Source: Leptotrichia sp. oral taxon 223
GTDB taxonomy: Bacteria > Fusobacteriota > Fusobacteriia > Fusobacteriales > Leptotrichiaceae
Direction of reading: 5' to 3'
DNA length: 64,000 nt
NCBI RefSeq assembly: GCF_013394795.1
Contig: NZ_JABXYU010000001.1
Coordinates: forward strand, 1,240,001 to 1,304,000
Position 1 is the stretch's first letter. The number at the start of each line of letters is the position of its first letter. Shown piece after piece: positions 34,518 through 44,292 of the stretch. Under the pieces are notes generated by a model. It did no database searches. It was not told the origin of the DNA and worked only from the letters and a program-made list of their open reading frames with translations. The position numbers were made by a program, and so were the translations under genes.

Positions 34518-35459
34518 TTACAATTTCAAGTCCTGTCCACTTGCTTTTGCGTCAATTATTTTCTTAATCAATGTTGCAACGTGCGCCCCCGCTTCTGATG
34601 ATGGAGTTCCGTCCTTGTGAATATTTGACACAACTGTTCTTTTTGCTTCAGAAATTCCTGGACGAGCCTTGTAAGTAATGTAGGCGCTCATACTTTCCGC
34701 AGTTGTAAGTCCTGGACGCTCTCCAATTAATATGCACACAACATCAGCGTTCAGGATTTCTCCGACGTGATCTCCCGCTCCAACTCTTCCATATTTGATA
34801 AAGAATGGCGTACCAGTATCAATTCCATATCCTTTAAGCCCATTTAACATTGCAGGTATTATATTTTTAGCATTCGCTTCAATCGCAGTTGAACTTAGCC
34901 CGTCTGACACTACTATTTGCACTGTTGGATTTTTTTTACATTTTTCTTCTATGATTTTTATTCCTTCTTGTGAAATTTTTCTTCCCAAGTCAGGACGAGT
35001 TATATACTGATCTCTGCTTTCACACTCAGTAGTAACTTCAAATAATCCAAGTTCATCGAGAAATTCTGTAGGAACGTCATTAAATACGGCATCTTGCGCA
35101 GCGGCATGATCCGCTCTTAATCTTAACAGAACTTCCGTTTTCATTCTTGTTCCAGCTCTTCCGATTCCCAGCCTTGCAGATGTTTTCTGTTTTAATTTCA
35201 TATATTCTTCCCTGTCTTCAGGATTATCCACAAGCATCTGCTCTTTTATATTTATTTTTCCAATATCTCTTACTTCTCCATTTACAATGTGTGGATTTTC
35301 ACGTGGATTTTCATCTTGGTCATAAGTGGAACTTGTGCTGACAACTGGCGCTTTTTCTTCCATAACTGTGACAGATGTTTCTTTTGCTGGCGTTTCCTCT
35401 GTTTTTATTTCATTTATTATTTTTTCAATTACGTCTTTTAGTTCTCTTTCTGATAACAT
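34518..35459 (-). CDS. eutC: ethanolamine ammonia-lyase small subunit
   Basis: EutC with EutB splits ethanolamine into acetaldehyde and ammonia using adenosylcobalamin. The 313-residue protein has an N-terminal amphipathic helix ([16 protein letters not shown]) that should target the enzyme into the shell, an Ala/Pro/Thr/Val linker, and a catalytic B12-binding part ([51 protein letters not shown]). GGGAGG precedes the ATG. It lies 13 bases after eutB. Confidence 0.96.
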   Translation of the reverse strand: MLSERELKDVIEKIINEIKTEETPAKETSVTVMEEKAPVVSTSSTYDQDENPRENPHIVNGEVRDIGKINIKEQMLVDNPEDREEYMKLKQKTSARLGIGRAGTRMKTEVLLRLRADHAAAQDAVFNDVPTEFLDELGLFEVTTECESRDQYITRPDLGRKISQEGIKIIEEKCKKNPTVQIVVSDGLSSTAIEANAKNIIPAMLNGLKGYGIDTGTPFFIKYGRVGAGDHVGEILNADVVCILIGERPGLTTAESMSAYITYKARPGISEAKRTVVSNIHKDGTPSSEAGAHVATLIKKIIDAKASGQDLKL

Positions 35460-35472
35460 TGATTTTTCCTCC

Positions 35473-36837
35473 CTATTTTAAGAAAATTGAAGCATCTCCG
35501 GCTCTATCTGTAAGTTTTCCATCTTTCATTATTCCCATTTTTTCTAGCCATTTTTCAAAAGGTTTTATAGGTCTTCTGTTACATATGTCTCTTAATGTAG
35601 CATCATCGTGATAAGAAGATGTTTGATAGTTAAGCATGATGTCGTCTCCCGCAGGAATAGCCATAAAATAGTTACATCCTGCAACTGTCAATAATATTTT
35701 CAAATTTTCAATATCATTTTGATCTGCTTTCATATGGTTAGTATAGCAAGCGTCAACTCCCATTGAAATTCCTGTAAGTTTACCCATGAAATGATCTTCA
35801 AGTCCAGCCCTTATTACCTGTTTGCTGTTATAAAGATATTCCGGTCCGATAAATCCAACAACTGTATTTACGATAAACGGATCAAATTTTTTAGCAAATC
35901 CGTAACATCTTGCTTCCATTGTAACCTGATCGCATCCGTGGTGCGCATCCGACGACAGTTCTGAACCTTGTCCTGTTTCAAAGTACATTACGTTAGGCCC
36001 TGTCGCTGTTCCATGCTTTAATGCCAGTTCCCTTGCTTCCTGAAGCATATCTCCAGTTATACCAAATGCTTCATTTCCTTTTTCAGATCCTGCAATACTT
36101 TGGAAAATCAAGTCTGTAGGTGCTCCTCTTCTAACTGCTTCCATTTGTGTAGTTACGTGAGCCAATACGCAGATTTGTGTAGGAATTTGCCATTTAGTCT
36201 TGATTTCGTGGAATCTGTGCAACACTCTCATAACACTGTCAACACTATCATCAACTGGGTTTAATCCTAGTAATGCATCTCCTTGTCCAAAACTAAGCCC
36301 TTCATAAGTAGAAAGCATAATTCCATCTGGATCATCAGTAGTGTGGTTAGGTTGCAATCTTGTTGCAAGTATTCCTTCTCCACCTATTTCAGTATTACAG
36401 AATTTTTTAATTCTTATTTTGCTTGCTCCTTGAATAAGATCCATATTGCTCATAAGCTTGGCAACCGCCGCCACCATTTCACTTGTAAGCCCTTTGCTGA
36501 TTCTCTTTATATCGGCTCCTGTTGTATGCGAGTCCAAAATCCATTCCCTTAATTCACTTACAGTCCAGTTCTTTATTTCTCCATAAATTTTTTCATTTAC
36601 AGCGTCCTGTATAATTCTTGTAACTTCGTCTTCCTCATAAGGCACTGCAGGATTATTTCTCAAATCTCTCAATGTTAATTCAGCCAGTACAGCTTTTGCA
36701 GCAACTCTTTCTTCCGCTGTGCTTGCACTTACTCCCGCAAGTTCATCTCCTGATCTAAATTCACTTGCCTTATTCTGTACATCTTTTACAGATTTAAATT
36801 CATACGTATGTCCGAATAATTTAGTTTTTAATACCAT
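35473..36837 (-). CDS. eutB: ethanolamine ammonia-lyase large subunit
   Basis: The 454-residue TIM-barrel subunit binds ethanolamine and the adenosyl group. Diagnostic segments: [77 protein letters not shown], and [22 protein letters not shown] near the active site. The length matches the family exactly. Starts with GAGGTGG about nine bases upstream; eutA ends 31 bases before it. Confidence 0.97.
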   Translation of the reverse strand: MVLKTKLFGHTYEFKSVKDVQNKASEFRSGDELAGVSASTAEERVAAKAVLAELTLRDLRNNPAVPYEEDEVTRIIQDAVNEKIYGEIKNWTVSELREWILDSHTTGADIKRISKGLTSEMVAAVAKLMSNMDLIQGASKIRIKKFCNTEIGGEGILATRLQPNHTTDDPDGIMLSTYEGLSFGQGDALLGLNPVDDSVDSVMRVLHRFHEIKTKWQIPTQICVLAHVTTQMEAVRRGAPTDLIFQSIAGSEKGNEAFGITGDMLQEARELALKHGTATGPNVMYFETGQGSELSSDAHHGCDQVTMEARCYGFAKKFDPFIVNTVVGFIGPEYLYNSKQVIRAGLEDHFMGKLTGISMGVDACYTNHMKADQNDIENLKILLTVAGCNYFMAIPAGDDIMLNYQTSSYHDDATLRDICNRRPIKPFEKWLEKMGIMKDGKLTDRAGDASIFLK

Positions 36838-36868
36838 TGTTACATGCCACCTCTCTAAATTTTTTTAT

Positions 36869-38299
36869 TTAATAACTGAATACCAATGTTTTTATTACAA
36901 CAGGTAAAACATTTCCATTTCCCAGTGGCGCTCCTATGTCAATATAATCTCCATCCCTCACTTTTACACTATCTATGCAGATTATATCATAGCCATCAAG
37001 CGCAAGTTTCATACATTGTCCCAATACTTTTGCCATATCGTTTTCAACTATGACGATTACAGGATGAGTTTTGTCATGTTTTCTTTTTATAACGTCTGAA
37101 ATTACCGAAGAGAGCTCCATTATGTCAGTATATGCCATATTATGCTTACCTTTAAAGGCAAGCGCCACATTTTCAATTTCATTTTCAGAGTTAAACCAGT
37201 TCAGCTTATCTTCAATAACCTTTCCTAATTGGCTATACGGCAAACTCTCATCCGATTCTGACAGTTTCAACACAGGAATATTTTTTACCGGGAAAATTCC
37301 TTCAGTATAAGTTATTGTGCTGCCGCTTATTTCTGTAGTATGGCTTCCTGCCCCAACCACTGTCGCTCCAATTGTTTCGCTTAATTTCAGGGGCTCTATA
37401 TTTAACTCTTTCAGGACTTTTACCATTTCCTCTCCAAAAATTACTCCTACATCGTTATACTTGTACAAGTCCTTTTCAGTTCTTCCATAAACAAAATCCG
37501 CAATTCCTCCAGTAAACGAATAATGCTCGATGTTGCCGTTATGTTTTCTAAAATCCTTATAAGTTACTATTTTACGATATAAATCAGTCTTTGGCAAAAG
37601 TTCAACGCTTTCAAAAATAAGCTGCGCCATTCTTCTCGTTATTTTTCTCAAGTCCTGCTCGCTTACTTTTCTGCCTAACTCCAGTTTTACATTCACATCA
37701 TCGGCAATATCGTACATTTTTTTGAAAATATAACGTGTGTTCCCGTTTTCATCAAATTTTATGAGCCGTCCTCCGATGTCAAGACAGGTAGTGTCTTCCA
37801 CTTCCCCTCTGTTGAAAACTGCAATGTTTGTAGTTCCTCCTCCAATGTCAAAGTTTACGATGCTCGTATTTTTCTGCTCAGAATATCCATAAGCTCCTGA
37901 ACCTTTTCCGGCGATAATACTTTCCAGATCGGGCCCTGCTGTCGCAACAACGAAATCTCCTGCCATTCCGCTAAGAATTTGCAGCACTTCCTTCGCATTT
38001 TCCTTTCTTGCCGTATCTCCTGTTATTATTACAGCCCCCGTTGAAACATCCTTGTATTGTATATTGGCTTTTCTGTATTCAGATTCTATTATTTCCTTAA
38101 CTTTTTTTGCATCTATTTTTGTTTCAGTTTCCAGTGGAGTAATATAAATGTCACTTCTATATATAACTTCTTTTCCTATTATTTTAAGCTGAGGCGCTGT
38201 AAATGCAGTCCCTCTGTTTTCAATGTAAATTTTTGAAAAAATAAGCTGTGTCGTAGAAGTCCCAATATCTATTCCCACACTTAATATTTCTTCTATCAT
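36869..38299 (-). CDS. eutA: ethanolamine ammonia-lyase reactivase EutA
   Basis: EutA is an ATP-dependent chaperone that removes inactivated cobalamin from EutBC. The 476-residue protein has the ASKHA-type phosphate loop at the start ([16 protein letters not shown]), a second nucleotide-binding segment [15 protein letters not shown], and a [10 protein letters not shown] motif. Lies between eutW and eutB as in Enterococcus and Clostridium eut clusters. Confidence 0.95.
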   Translation of the reverse strand: MIEEILSVGIDIGTSTTQLIFSKIYIENRGTAFTAPQLKIIGKEVIYRSDIYITPLETETKIDAKKVKEIIESEYRKANIQYKDVSTGAVIITGDTARKENAKEVLQILSGMAGDFVVATAGPDLESIIAGKGSGAYGYSEQKNTSIVNFDIGGGTTNIAVFNRGEVEDTTCLDIGGRLIKFDENGNTRYIFKKMYDIADDVNVKLELGRKVSEQDLRKITRRMAQLIFESVELLPKTDLYRKIVTYKDFRKHNGNIEHYSFTGGIADFVYGRTEKDLYKYNDVGVIFGEEMVKVLKELNIEPLKLSETIGATVVGAGSHTTEISGSTITYTEGIFPVKNIPVLKLSESDESLPYSQLGKVIEDKLNWFNSENEIENVALAFKGKHNMAYTDIMELSSVISDVIKRKHDKTHPVIVIVENDMAKVLGQCMKLALDGYDIICIDSVKVRDGDYIDIGAPLGNGNVLPVVIKTLVFSY

Positions 38300-38346
38300 T
38301 GCATAAGACTCCTTTGTCTTTATTAATATTTACCTTACAAGATAAA

Positions 38347-39750
38347 TCAATTTTCAAAACCAAAGCTGATTTCTGTTCCTTTCTCTCCAGTCTTTATATC
38401 CAGATTCCCATAAAGTTTTTCCTTCACAAGGCTTTTAACTATCCTTAGCCCAATGCTTCCCTTTTCAAAATCCTTTTCATCCATTCCAATTCCATCATCG
38501 CTTATAGAAACATAAGATTTCATCTCTCCTCTTTTCACTTTAATTATTATATGTCCTCTGCTCCGTTCCTTAAAAGCGTGCTTTATACAATTTTCCACAA
38601 GTTCATTCACTATAAGGGCAATGGTTGTAGCCTTATCTGAATTAATTTCAAAGTTATCTCCAATTACATCTATTTTTAGTTTTAAGTGTCCCTCCAGATT
38701 TTCTCTCACCGAATTTTTCAGAATTTTATTTATGACTTCCTTGATTTTAAGCTCATCAAGTCCATTCTGAGCAAGCAGCTCGTGAGTTACCGAAATACTC
38801 AAAATCCTGTTTATGCTATCGCTGAATGCAGCCTTTACAGCCTTATCATCTGTTTTTCTTGCCTGTATCCTAAGCAAGCTTGCTATTGTCTGCAAATTAT
38901 TTTTCACTCTATGATGTATTTCCTTGATTACAACTGATTTTAAGACAAGCTCTTTTTCCTTGATTTTAATTTCAGTAATGTCCTTGATAAACAGAACTAC
39001 ATTTTTGACATTTTTTGTTTCCCTTATTAAAATGTATTCCAGGCTCAAAACCATATTTGATATGTTTACATCGGACTTTTCTTTTACTTTTCCGCTTAGC
39101 ACATCCTCAAATTCAACATCATCAATTACAATATTGTCAAACTTTTCTCCAAGGAAAAAATCCTTATAGCCTATCTTCCTGTACACATATTTTGCTCTGG
39201 AATTGGCATATATGCACACTCCTTCTTCATTAAAAATTATAATTCCATCATTAATATAGTCAATTATTTTTCTCTCCCGCAGCATTCCAACGGAACTCAT
39301 AAGAATTTCATCAGTAGCATTGTTTAAAAAACTTAGCTCCTTATTGATGCTTTCCTCATTCACGCCTTCCTCGACTATAAGAACGGCTATCACTGCACCA
39401 TCTGTTTTATCGCTTCTTATAGGCACCACATTTTGCGTAACACTTTTATTTTCCTGCGTCAATGCCTTGTAGTCTCGTGATGGATGTCCAGTTTCCAGCG
39501 TTCTTAATACCGCCGGCTCATTTTTTCTATAGGCAAATTTTCCTACAACGCTTTGAGTGTAACTTGAGCCTCTTCTTGGATTTGCCTCAGCAACCACAAT
39601 CGCCGTATCTCTGTGTTCTGTTGAACAGTCGATAAATACATCCGCTTTTAGCAGCTTGCTCATAACAGGCAGCCCCTCACATATTTTTTCCAGCTTTTCA
39701 ATATCCTTATTTGAAAGCTTCGTATATTGTTTACATATTGTTCTAAGCAT
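38347..39750 (-). CDS. eutW: ethanolamine-sensing histidine kinase EutW
   Basis: About 467 residues. The N-terminal H_kinase_N sensor domain (1-~150) is cytoplasmic with no membrane helices. A PAS-like region follows (about 170-265), then the phosphoacceptor His in KEIHHRVKNNLQTIASLLRIQAR (HisKA_2 type) and an HATPase domain with NELVENCIKHAF and DDGIGMD. EutW autophosphorylates on ethanolamine and passes phosphate to EutV. Overlaps eutV slightly. The second Met (39750) has GGAG at the better distance. Confidence 0.93.
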   Translation of the reverse strand: MLRTICKQYTKLSNKDIEKLEKICEGLPVMSKLLKADVFIDCSTEHRDTAIVVAEANPRRGSSYTQSVVGKFAYRKNEPAVLRTLETGHPSRDYKALTQENKSVTQNVVPIRSDKTDGAVIAVLIVEEGVNEESINKELSFLNNATDEILMSSVGMLRERKIIDYINDGIIIFNEEGVCIYANSRAKYVYRKIGYKDFFLGEKFDNIVIDDVEFEDVLSGKVKEKSDVNISNMVLSLEYILIRETKNVKNVVLFIKDITEIKIKEKELVLKSVVIKEIHHRVKNNLQTIASLLRIQARKTDDKAVKAAFSDSINRILSISVTHELLAQNGLDELKIKEVINKILKNSVRENLEGHLKLKIDVIGDNFEINSDKATTIALIVNELVENCIKHAFKERSRGHIIIKVKRGEMKSYVSISDDGIGMDEKDFEKGSIGLRIVKSLVKEKLYGNLDIKTGEKGTEISFGFEN

Positions 39751-40321
39751 TTTCATCTCCAGATAAAATTATAATATCGGCTATTTTTCCCATATCGCAC
39801 CTTTTGTTCATGCTAAGTGTCCTTATGTACTCATATGCTTCATTTTCAGTAAAATTCCTTGTTTTCATCAGAATGCTTTTAGCAATGTCAATTTTTTTCC
39901 TGTCCTCCAGCTTCTGACTTGTTTTTAAATACTTCTTTTCCAGTTCTTCAAACTCTTCCTGCTTGTTAAATATGATTTCCAAATTAGGAATAAAGGACTT
40001 TTCGTCGATGGGCTTCACTATATATCCTATTATTCCTATATTTTTTGCTTCTTCTATAAATTCCTTGTTGGAATAGGCCGTAAGTAAAACAACACCTCTA
40101 GACAATTTCTCCTTCGTTATTACTTTCGCCGCTTTCAGTCCATCCAGTATAGGCATTTTAATATCCATTATTACAAAATCCGGCTTATATTTTCTGCTTT
40201 GCTCTATTGCATCAAATCCATCTCCCGCCTCAGCAACTACATCGTAATTCGCTTCCTTAAGTATCTCGCATATGTCCATTCTCGTTATCGGTTCATCGTC
40301 TACAACTATTATTTTTCTCAT
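39743..40321 (-). CDS. eutV: ANTAR-type response regulator EutV
   Basis: The 192-residue protein has a receiver domain (1-~120) with acidic DDEP, phosphoacceptor Asp in FVIMDIKMP and Lys in VKPID. A coiled-coil linker leads to an ANTAR RNA-binding domain (about 140-185; RKKIDIAKSILMKTRNFTENEAYEYIRTLSM). Phosphorylated EutV binds paired hairpins with A1/G4 hexaloops and prevents terminator formation; such a site is seen at 48412-48543. Confidence 0.95.
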   Translation of the reverse strand: MRKIIVVDDEPITRMDICEILKEANYDVVAEAGDGFDAIEQSRKYKPDFVIMDIKMPILDGLKAAKVITKEKLSRGVVLLTAYSNKEFIEEAKNIGIIGYIVKPIDEKSFIPNLEIIFNKQEEFEELEKKYLKTSQKLEDRKKIDIAKSILMKTRNFTENEAYEYIRTLSMNKRCDMGKIADIIILSGDENA

Positions 40322-40343
40322 CTTTTCCCCTTTTCCTCCAAAT

Positions 40344-41462
40344 TTAATACAAATCTGCCAATAATTGTTTCATTTCAATTCTGCTAAATCTTCTTGGATT
40401 TTCTCCTGTACACATATCGTTTTCTATCTGATCAATCACACTTTCCATTTCAGAAAAATACTGATCTTCAGAAATTCCAAGTTCCCTCAGGCTGTTTGGT
40501 ATTCCCATTTTAACCGCTCTCATTTTAATAGCCTTTGCCAGAATTTCCACGCCTTGTGCATCTTCCTTAGGGTCAAATCCCAACGCTTCAGCAATTTCAC
40601 GGTAATATCTTGCCGCATCCTTATTTTGTGCGTTAAACTGTATAACTTTTGGCATTATTATTGCATTAAGCCTTCCATGTGGCTTGTGAAATCTTGCTCC
40701 CAGCGAATGTGCTATGCTGTGGTTTATTCCCAGTCCCGCATTGCTAAAAGCCACCCCTGCCATGCAAGACGCAATCTGCAAGTCAATTCTTTCCCTTTCC
40801 AGTTGCGGATTTTCAAAATTGCTTACCAAATCAGCAAATACTGTCTTTATCGCCCCTATCGCAAGCGTATTTGTAAACAGGTTTCTTGATTTTGAAACAT
40901 ATGCCTCTATAGCGTGTGTCAGCACATCCATTCCTGTGTCTGCAATTATTGATGGCGGAAGAGTTTTTATAAATTCTGGATTTAAGATTGCTATGTCAGG
41001 CAGCATTTCGCTGTCGCTTAAAGGTATTTTTTTACCTTGAGTAGTAACAACTGCATAAGATGTTACTTCTGAGCCAGTTCCGCTTGTTGTCGGTACTGCA
41101 ATGAATTTAGGCTTTCTATGTTCACCCATTGCCCTTTTTATCTGATTTGTAAAGTAAATCATTGATTTGCAGGCGTCTATCGGTGAACCTCCTCCCAGCG
41201 CTATTATGCAGTCAGGATCAAATGCACTAAGTTCAAGCATTCCTTTTATAATTTCTTCATCTGTAGGATCCGGCTTAACATCCGAATATATTTTGGCATC
41301 TATTCCTCTTGATTTTAAGATATTTGTTATTCTGTTTACAACTTTCAGCTTTACCATATTCCCATCTGTAACTAAAAATACTTTCTCCATTTCCAATGTT
41401 CTTAATATATCCAAAGAATTAGCGCCATAATGAATATCCGGTTTTATCTGAAATAAACCCAT
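40344..41462 (-). CDS. eutG: iron-dependent alcohol dehydrogenase EutG
   Basis: EutG reduces acetaldehyde to ethanol and recycles NADH inside the microcompartment. The 372-residue protein has the Fe-ADH signatures: VTDGNMVK, IALGGGSPIDACKSM (NAD-binding), TSGTGSEVTSYAVVT, DVLTHAIEAYVS and GINHSIAHSLGARFHKPHG with metal-binding His residues. The ATG at 41462 has AGGAAG at better distance than a GTG three codons upstream. Follows a 120-base gap containing repeat P copy 5. Confidence 0.93.
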   Translation of the reverse strand: MGLFQIKPDIHYGANSLDILRTLEMEKVFLVTDGNMVKLKVVNRITNILKSRGIDAKIYSDVKPDPTDEEIIKGMLELSAFDPDCIIALGGGSPIDACKSMIYFTNQIKRAMGEHRKPKFIAVPTTSGTGSEVTSYAVVTTQGKKIPLSDSEMLPDIAILNPEFIKTLPPSIIADTGMDVLTHAIEAYVSKSRNLFTNTLAIGAIKTVFADLVSNFENPQLERERIDLQIASCMAGVAFSNAGLGINHSIAHSLGARFHKPHGRLNAIIMPKVIQFNAQNKDAARYYREIAEALGFDPKEDAQGVEILAKAIKMRAVKMGIPNSLRELGISEDQYFSEMESVIDQIENDMCTGENPRRFSRIEMKQLLADLY

Positions 41463-41499
41463 CAAATCCACTTCCTTTCTATTGCATGCTCAAGCCCCT

Positions 41500-41590
41500 T
41501 TAATGTCCAGCTTAAAAGTAAATAATTCCAGGGATGAGCAAAATAGTCATAACTTTTAAATTTAGTTCTAAAGCAGTTCTACTGTAGTTC
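41500..41590 (-). repeat. palindromic dispersed repeat P, copy 5
   Basis: On the minus strand: CTACAGTAGAACTGCTTTAG and AGTTATGACTATTTTGCTC, closing with TTTACTTTTAAGCTGG. It begins over the last bases of the upstream 102-residue frame and fills most of the leader of eutG. Confidence 0.55.
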
Positions 41591-41887
41591 CTTTAATTTG
41601 GATAATATTTTCCGGACTGTTTCAGGATCTGTTATTTTGTAATCTTTTACGAGTATTTCAATCGCTTTCTTTTCCAAATCCTCACAATCCTTTCTCACAT
41701 CTTTTCTGATGTTATTTCCCGATTCACAGTTTGATTTGCAGCAAGATTTTTCATATCTTACTTCAACTCCCTGTTCCCTAATCATGTCCTTTGCCCCGGG
41801 AGTAATAATCATATCAGCCTGAACCACCAGTTCCTTATCTTGAACATATTCAAAAAGATTTTTTACCGTTATCAATCTTTTTCTCAT
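41579..41887 (-). CDS. small Cys-rich eut-cluster protein of unknown function
   Basis: The 102-residue protein has an N-terminal module KRLITVKNLFEYVQDKELVV then DMIITPGAKDMIREQGVEVRY, which resembles the first ~50 residues of the cluster's EutT (HITEKDILTPSAREFLNVKKIDFRI). This is followed by a Cys cluster (SCCKSNCES) and a charged C-terminal helix (about 65-102). It lies five bases after eutN. The helix and Cys cluster suggest a shell-associated or metal-binding accessory role, but that is inference. Confidence 0.6.
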   Translation of the reverse strand: MRKRLITVKNLFEYVQDKELVVQADMIITPGAKDMIREQGVEVRYEKSCCKSNCESGNNIRKDVRKDCEDLEKKAIEILVKDYKITDPETVRKILSKLKELQ

Positions 41888-41892
41888 TTTTT

Positions 41893-42162
41893 TTACTCCT
41901 TTTCTGATTCCAAACTGTCTATTATTCCTACAATAGTTGCGTCCACTGGAGTTTCAGCATCAAATATATGTCTTGCAGAGCTTCCTGTAACAATTATCAC
42001 TTTGTCACCTTGTCCAGCGCCAATGTAGTCAGCCGCCACCATTTTTCTGCTCCCACGTCCTTCATCTGTCCCTTCCACTTCAACTACCATAAGTTTCAGC
42101 CCTTTCAGTTTTTCATCTTTCCTTGTTGCCCAGACATTATCTACAACTTTTCCAATTAACAT
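41893..42162 (-). CDS. eutN: microcompartment vertex protein EutN (pentamer, EutN/CcmL)
   Basis: The 89-residue protein matches EutN/CcmL/CsoS4: LIGKVVDNVWATRKDEKLKGLKLMVV at the start and ADYIGAGQGDKVIIVTGSSAR in the middle. Pentamers cap the shell vertices. The ATG at 42160-42162 follows GAGGAAAATG; the longer frame would overlap the upstream gene. Only one vertex protein is encoded. Confidence 0.94.
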   Translation of the reverse strand: MLIGKVVDNVWATRKDEKLKGLKLMVVEVEGTDEGRGSRKMVAADYIGAGQGDKVIIVTGSSARHIFDAETPVDATIVGIIDSLESEKE

Positions 42163-42163
42163 A

Positions 42164-42808
42164 TCATTTTCCTCTTTCATAGCATAATTCAATGCTATTT
42201 TCTTTTATATAATCCATCGCAAGGGAAGTTATTTTACCTTTGCCATCAACTACAATCATCTGATTTCGAAGCCCTGAATCTCTAAGCCTTCTTTCTGTTA
42301 TCAGGCCTTTCAAATATACTTTTTCCTTGGCATTAAAAATATTTTTAACTTCCGTTCTTTTTACAACCTTTATTCCAAATTCCTGAACTTTTTTAACATA
42401 TTCATCATAAAGATTTATTAATGCGGCAGGCTTAGTATATTTTTTATATTCCAGCCCTTCTTCCACGATCACGATTTTGCCATCGTTAAAAAGAAATTCT
42501 GTTATAATGCTTTTTCTCCCTTGTGAAAGTTCAATCAGTTCATTTATTCCAAGTGTTGATACGACAAGTATTTTTTTATTTTCACATTGTCCAATGGCTT
42601 CCCATGTGCTGTCTAACTTTACATTTTCTACGAATGATGTTTCTTTTTTTAATTCGTCCTTTAAAATTTCATCATTTCCCAAAAAAGCCACTATTATTGA
42701 TTTTTTAGAAATAATCTCATTATTTTCAGACAAATTTTCATTTTCCCTTTTGGCAATTTCCTTTAACACTTCCCTTGCAAGCACTTCTATTAATTTCTGA
42801 GTATCCAT
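42164..42808 (-). CDS. conserved eut-cluster protein of unknown function
   Basis: The 214-residue protein occupies the slot between pduL and eutN that in Clostridium and Enterococcus clusters is held by a conserved hypothetical ethanolamine protein. The N-terminus TQKLIEVLAREVLKEIAKR is an amphipathic helix of the encapsulation-peptide type. The rest is an alpha/beta domain with alternating strands (IIVAFLGND, KILVVSTLGINEL, KIVIVEEGLEYKKY). No catalytic motif recognised. Probably a lumen protein. Confidence 0.65.
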   Translation of the reverse strand: MDTQKLIEVLAREVLKEIAKRENENLSENNEIISKKSIIVAFLGNDEILKDELKKETSFVENVKLDSTWEAIGQCENKKILVVSTLGINELIELSQGRKSIITEFLFNDGKIVIVEEGLEYKKYTKPAALINLYDEYVKKVQEFGIKVVKRTEVKNIFNAKEKVYLKGLITERRLRDSGLRNQMIVVDGKGKITSLAMDYIKENSIELCYERGK

Positions 42809-42835
42809 TTTATCTCCTCACAATGCTTTTTACAT

Positions 42836-43471
42836 CTATTTTTCAATACTTCCGACCACTCCTGAAGTATACCCGCAGGAATTGGCTTCATCAAAGTCAA
42901 TGTGCATGCTCAGTCTGAAATTATCCTTTACTCTTATTAAGACATCATCAAATATTAACGGCCTGTCGCTATGAATTTTTACTTTTACAGCTTCACCGTC
43001 CTTTACAGAAAATCTTTTTGCATCTTCACTTGTCATATGAATATGTCTTTTGGCAACGATGACGCCTTTATCCAGCTGCACGTACTTATCGCCTACACCT
43101 AGCAGTATTCCAGGCGTCCCTTCGATTTTTCCGCTTTCCCTTATCACTCCTTTGACTCCTATTTCACGGCAGTCGGTAAGCGATAATTCCACTTGTGAAA
43201 AATTTCTGCACGGCCCCAATATTGCAACGTTTGAAAACTCTCCTTTCGGCCCGATTACTCTGACTCTTTCCTTTGCCGCAAACTGTCCCGGCTGTGACAA
43301 TTCCTTTACAGGCGTCAGCTCGTAACCTTTCCCAAAAAGCGCTTCCACATGTTCTTTTGTAAGATGTACATGCCGTCCCGAAGCCTCAACCATAAAGGTG
43401 TCGTCCTTTTCTGCACCTAGGATTTCCTGTAATTTTTCTCTTATTATTCTCTCCAATTCATTTCTGTCCAT
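42836..43471 (-). CDS. pduL: phosphate acyltransferase PduL (EutD-equivalent)
   Basis: PduL converts acetyl-CoA to acetyl phosphate and frees CoA inside the shell, taking the place of EutD. The 211-residue protein has an N-terminal targeting helix (RNELERIIREKLQEILG). The two PF06130 repeats bring zinc-binding motifs ASGRHVHL (about 30) and VAKRHIHM (about 140), plus LTPVKELSQPGQFAAKERV and GPCR. Lies between eutT and the conserved hypothetical gene. Confidence 0.94.
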   Translation of the reverse strand: MDRNELERIIREKLQEILGAEKDDTFMVEASGRHVHLTKEHVEALFGKGYELTPVKELSQPGQFAAKERVRVIGPKGEFSNVAILGPCRNFSQVELSLTDCREIGVKGVIRESGKIEGTPGILLGVGDKYVQLDKGVIVAKRHIHMTSEDAKRFSVKDGEAVKVKIHSDRPLIFDDVLIRVKDNFRLSMHIDFDEANSCGYTSGVVGSIEK

Positions 43472-43492
43472 AGCATCTCCCGAAATTTGAGA

Positions 43493-44275
43493 TTATTTAT
43501 AATCTCCGTTATTTGCCTTTAGCATCATTAAGTACAATATACTGCTCAGACGGTTCAATGCCTTTAGCATATCCACCCTTTCCACTTTTCCTTCCTTGTA
43601 AAAAGCGTCAACTGCGGCAACTTCACATTCCCTCGACAAAGCTCTCAAATAATTTATATCAATAACTGATTCATCAAAATCTATGTTTATTTCAAACAGA
43701 TGCCCTGTTTTAAAATATTTTACCGTATTATGAGTTATGTCCTTTAATGTGTCAATATCGTATCCCAGCACATCCCTTTCCTGAAATTCCATATCAGTCA
43801 TTTCGCTTATAAACAGATCCCTCACGAATCTATATGTCTGTGCAAAGTCGCTTTCCAGCTTTTTATTTTTCTCATATTTTTTCCAATATTTTATTATTTC
43901 AGCCTGCAAAATATCAAATTTTCCTCTTAAAACGATTCTTTTATGATTTTTCACGACTAAATTATCTCCAAACAGCTGAGTCATAAATTCAGGCTTCTTA
44001 TCGTAAACCGCTCCTGTTATATAATCCCTGTACTGCCGTTTTTTAATAACTTTTTCTTCGGAAGCATTAGCCGGAGAATCTTTAACTTTGTTTTCAGCAG
44101 TCTTCTCATTATTGACAAATTTTTCCTGTGACTTCTTTATCCTGAAATCAATTTTTTTTACATTTAAAAATTCTCTTGCTGACGGTGTAAGGATGTCCTT
44201 TTCAGTTATATGTATTTTTTCAAGCTGCCCTTCCTTATCTAATTTTCTAAGCATTCCTTCTGTTATAACAGGCAT
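43493..44275 (-). CDS. eutT: EutT-type corrinoid adenosyltransferase
   Basis: EutT makes adenosylcobalamin from cob(II)alamin and ATP for EutBC. The 260-residue protein has the EutT N-terminal module (ITEGMLRKLD...ITEKDILTPSAREFL), a Lys-rich linker, and a C-terminal Cob_adeno_trans-like helical domain (about 125-255; GKFDILQAEIIKYWKK, RDLFISEMTDMEF, LRALSRECEVAAVDAFY, LNRLSSILYLMMLKAN). The HxxxC-like Cys/His metal motif of Salmonella EutT is not evident. Confidence 0.85.
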   Translation of the reverse strand: MPVITEGMLRKLDKEGQLEKIHITEKDILTPSAREFLNVKKIDFRIKKSQEKFVNNEKTAENKVKDSPANASEEKVIKKRQYRDYITGAVYDKKPEFMTQLFGDNLVVKNHKRIVLRGKFDILQAEIIKYWKKYEKNKKLESDFAQTYRFVRDLFISEMTDMEFQERDVLGYDIDTLKDITHNTVKYFKTGHLFEINIDFDESVIDINYLRALSRECEVAAVDAFYKEGKVERVDMLKALNRLSSILYLMMLKANNGDYK

Positions 44276-44292
44276 TTTTTATCACACCCTAT

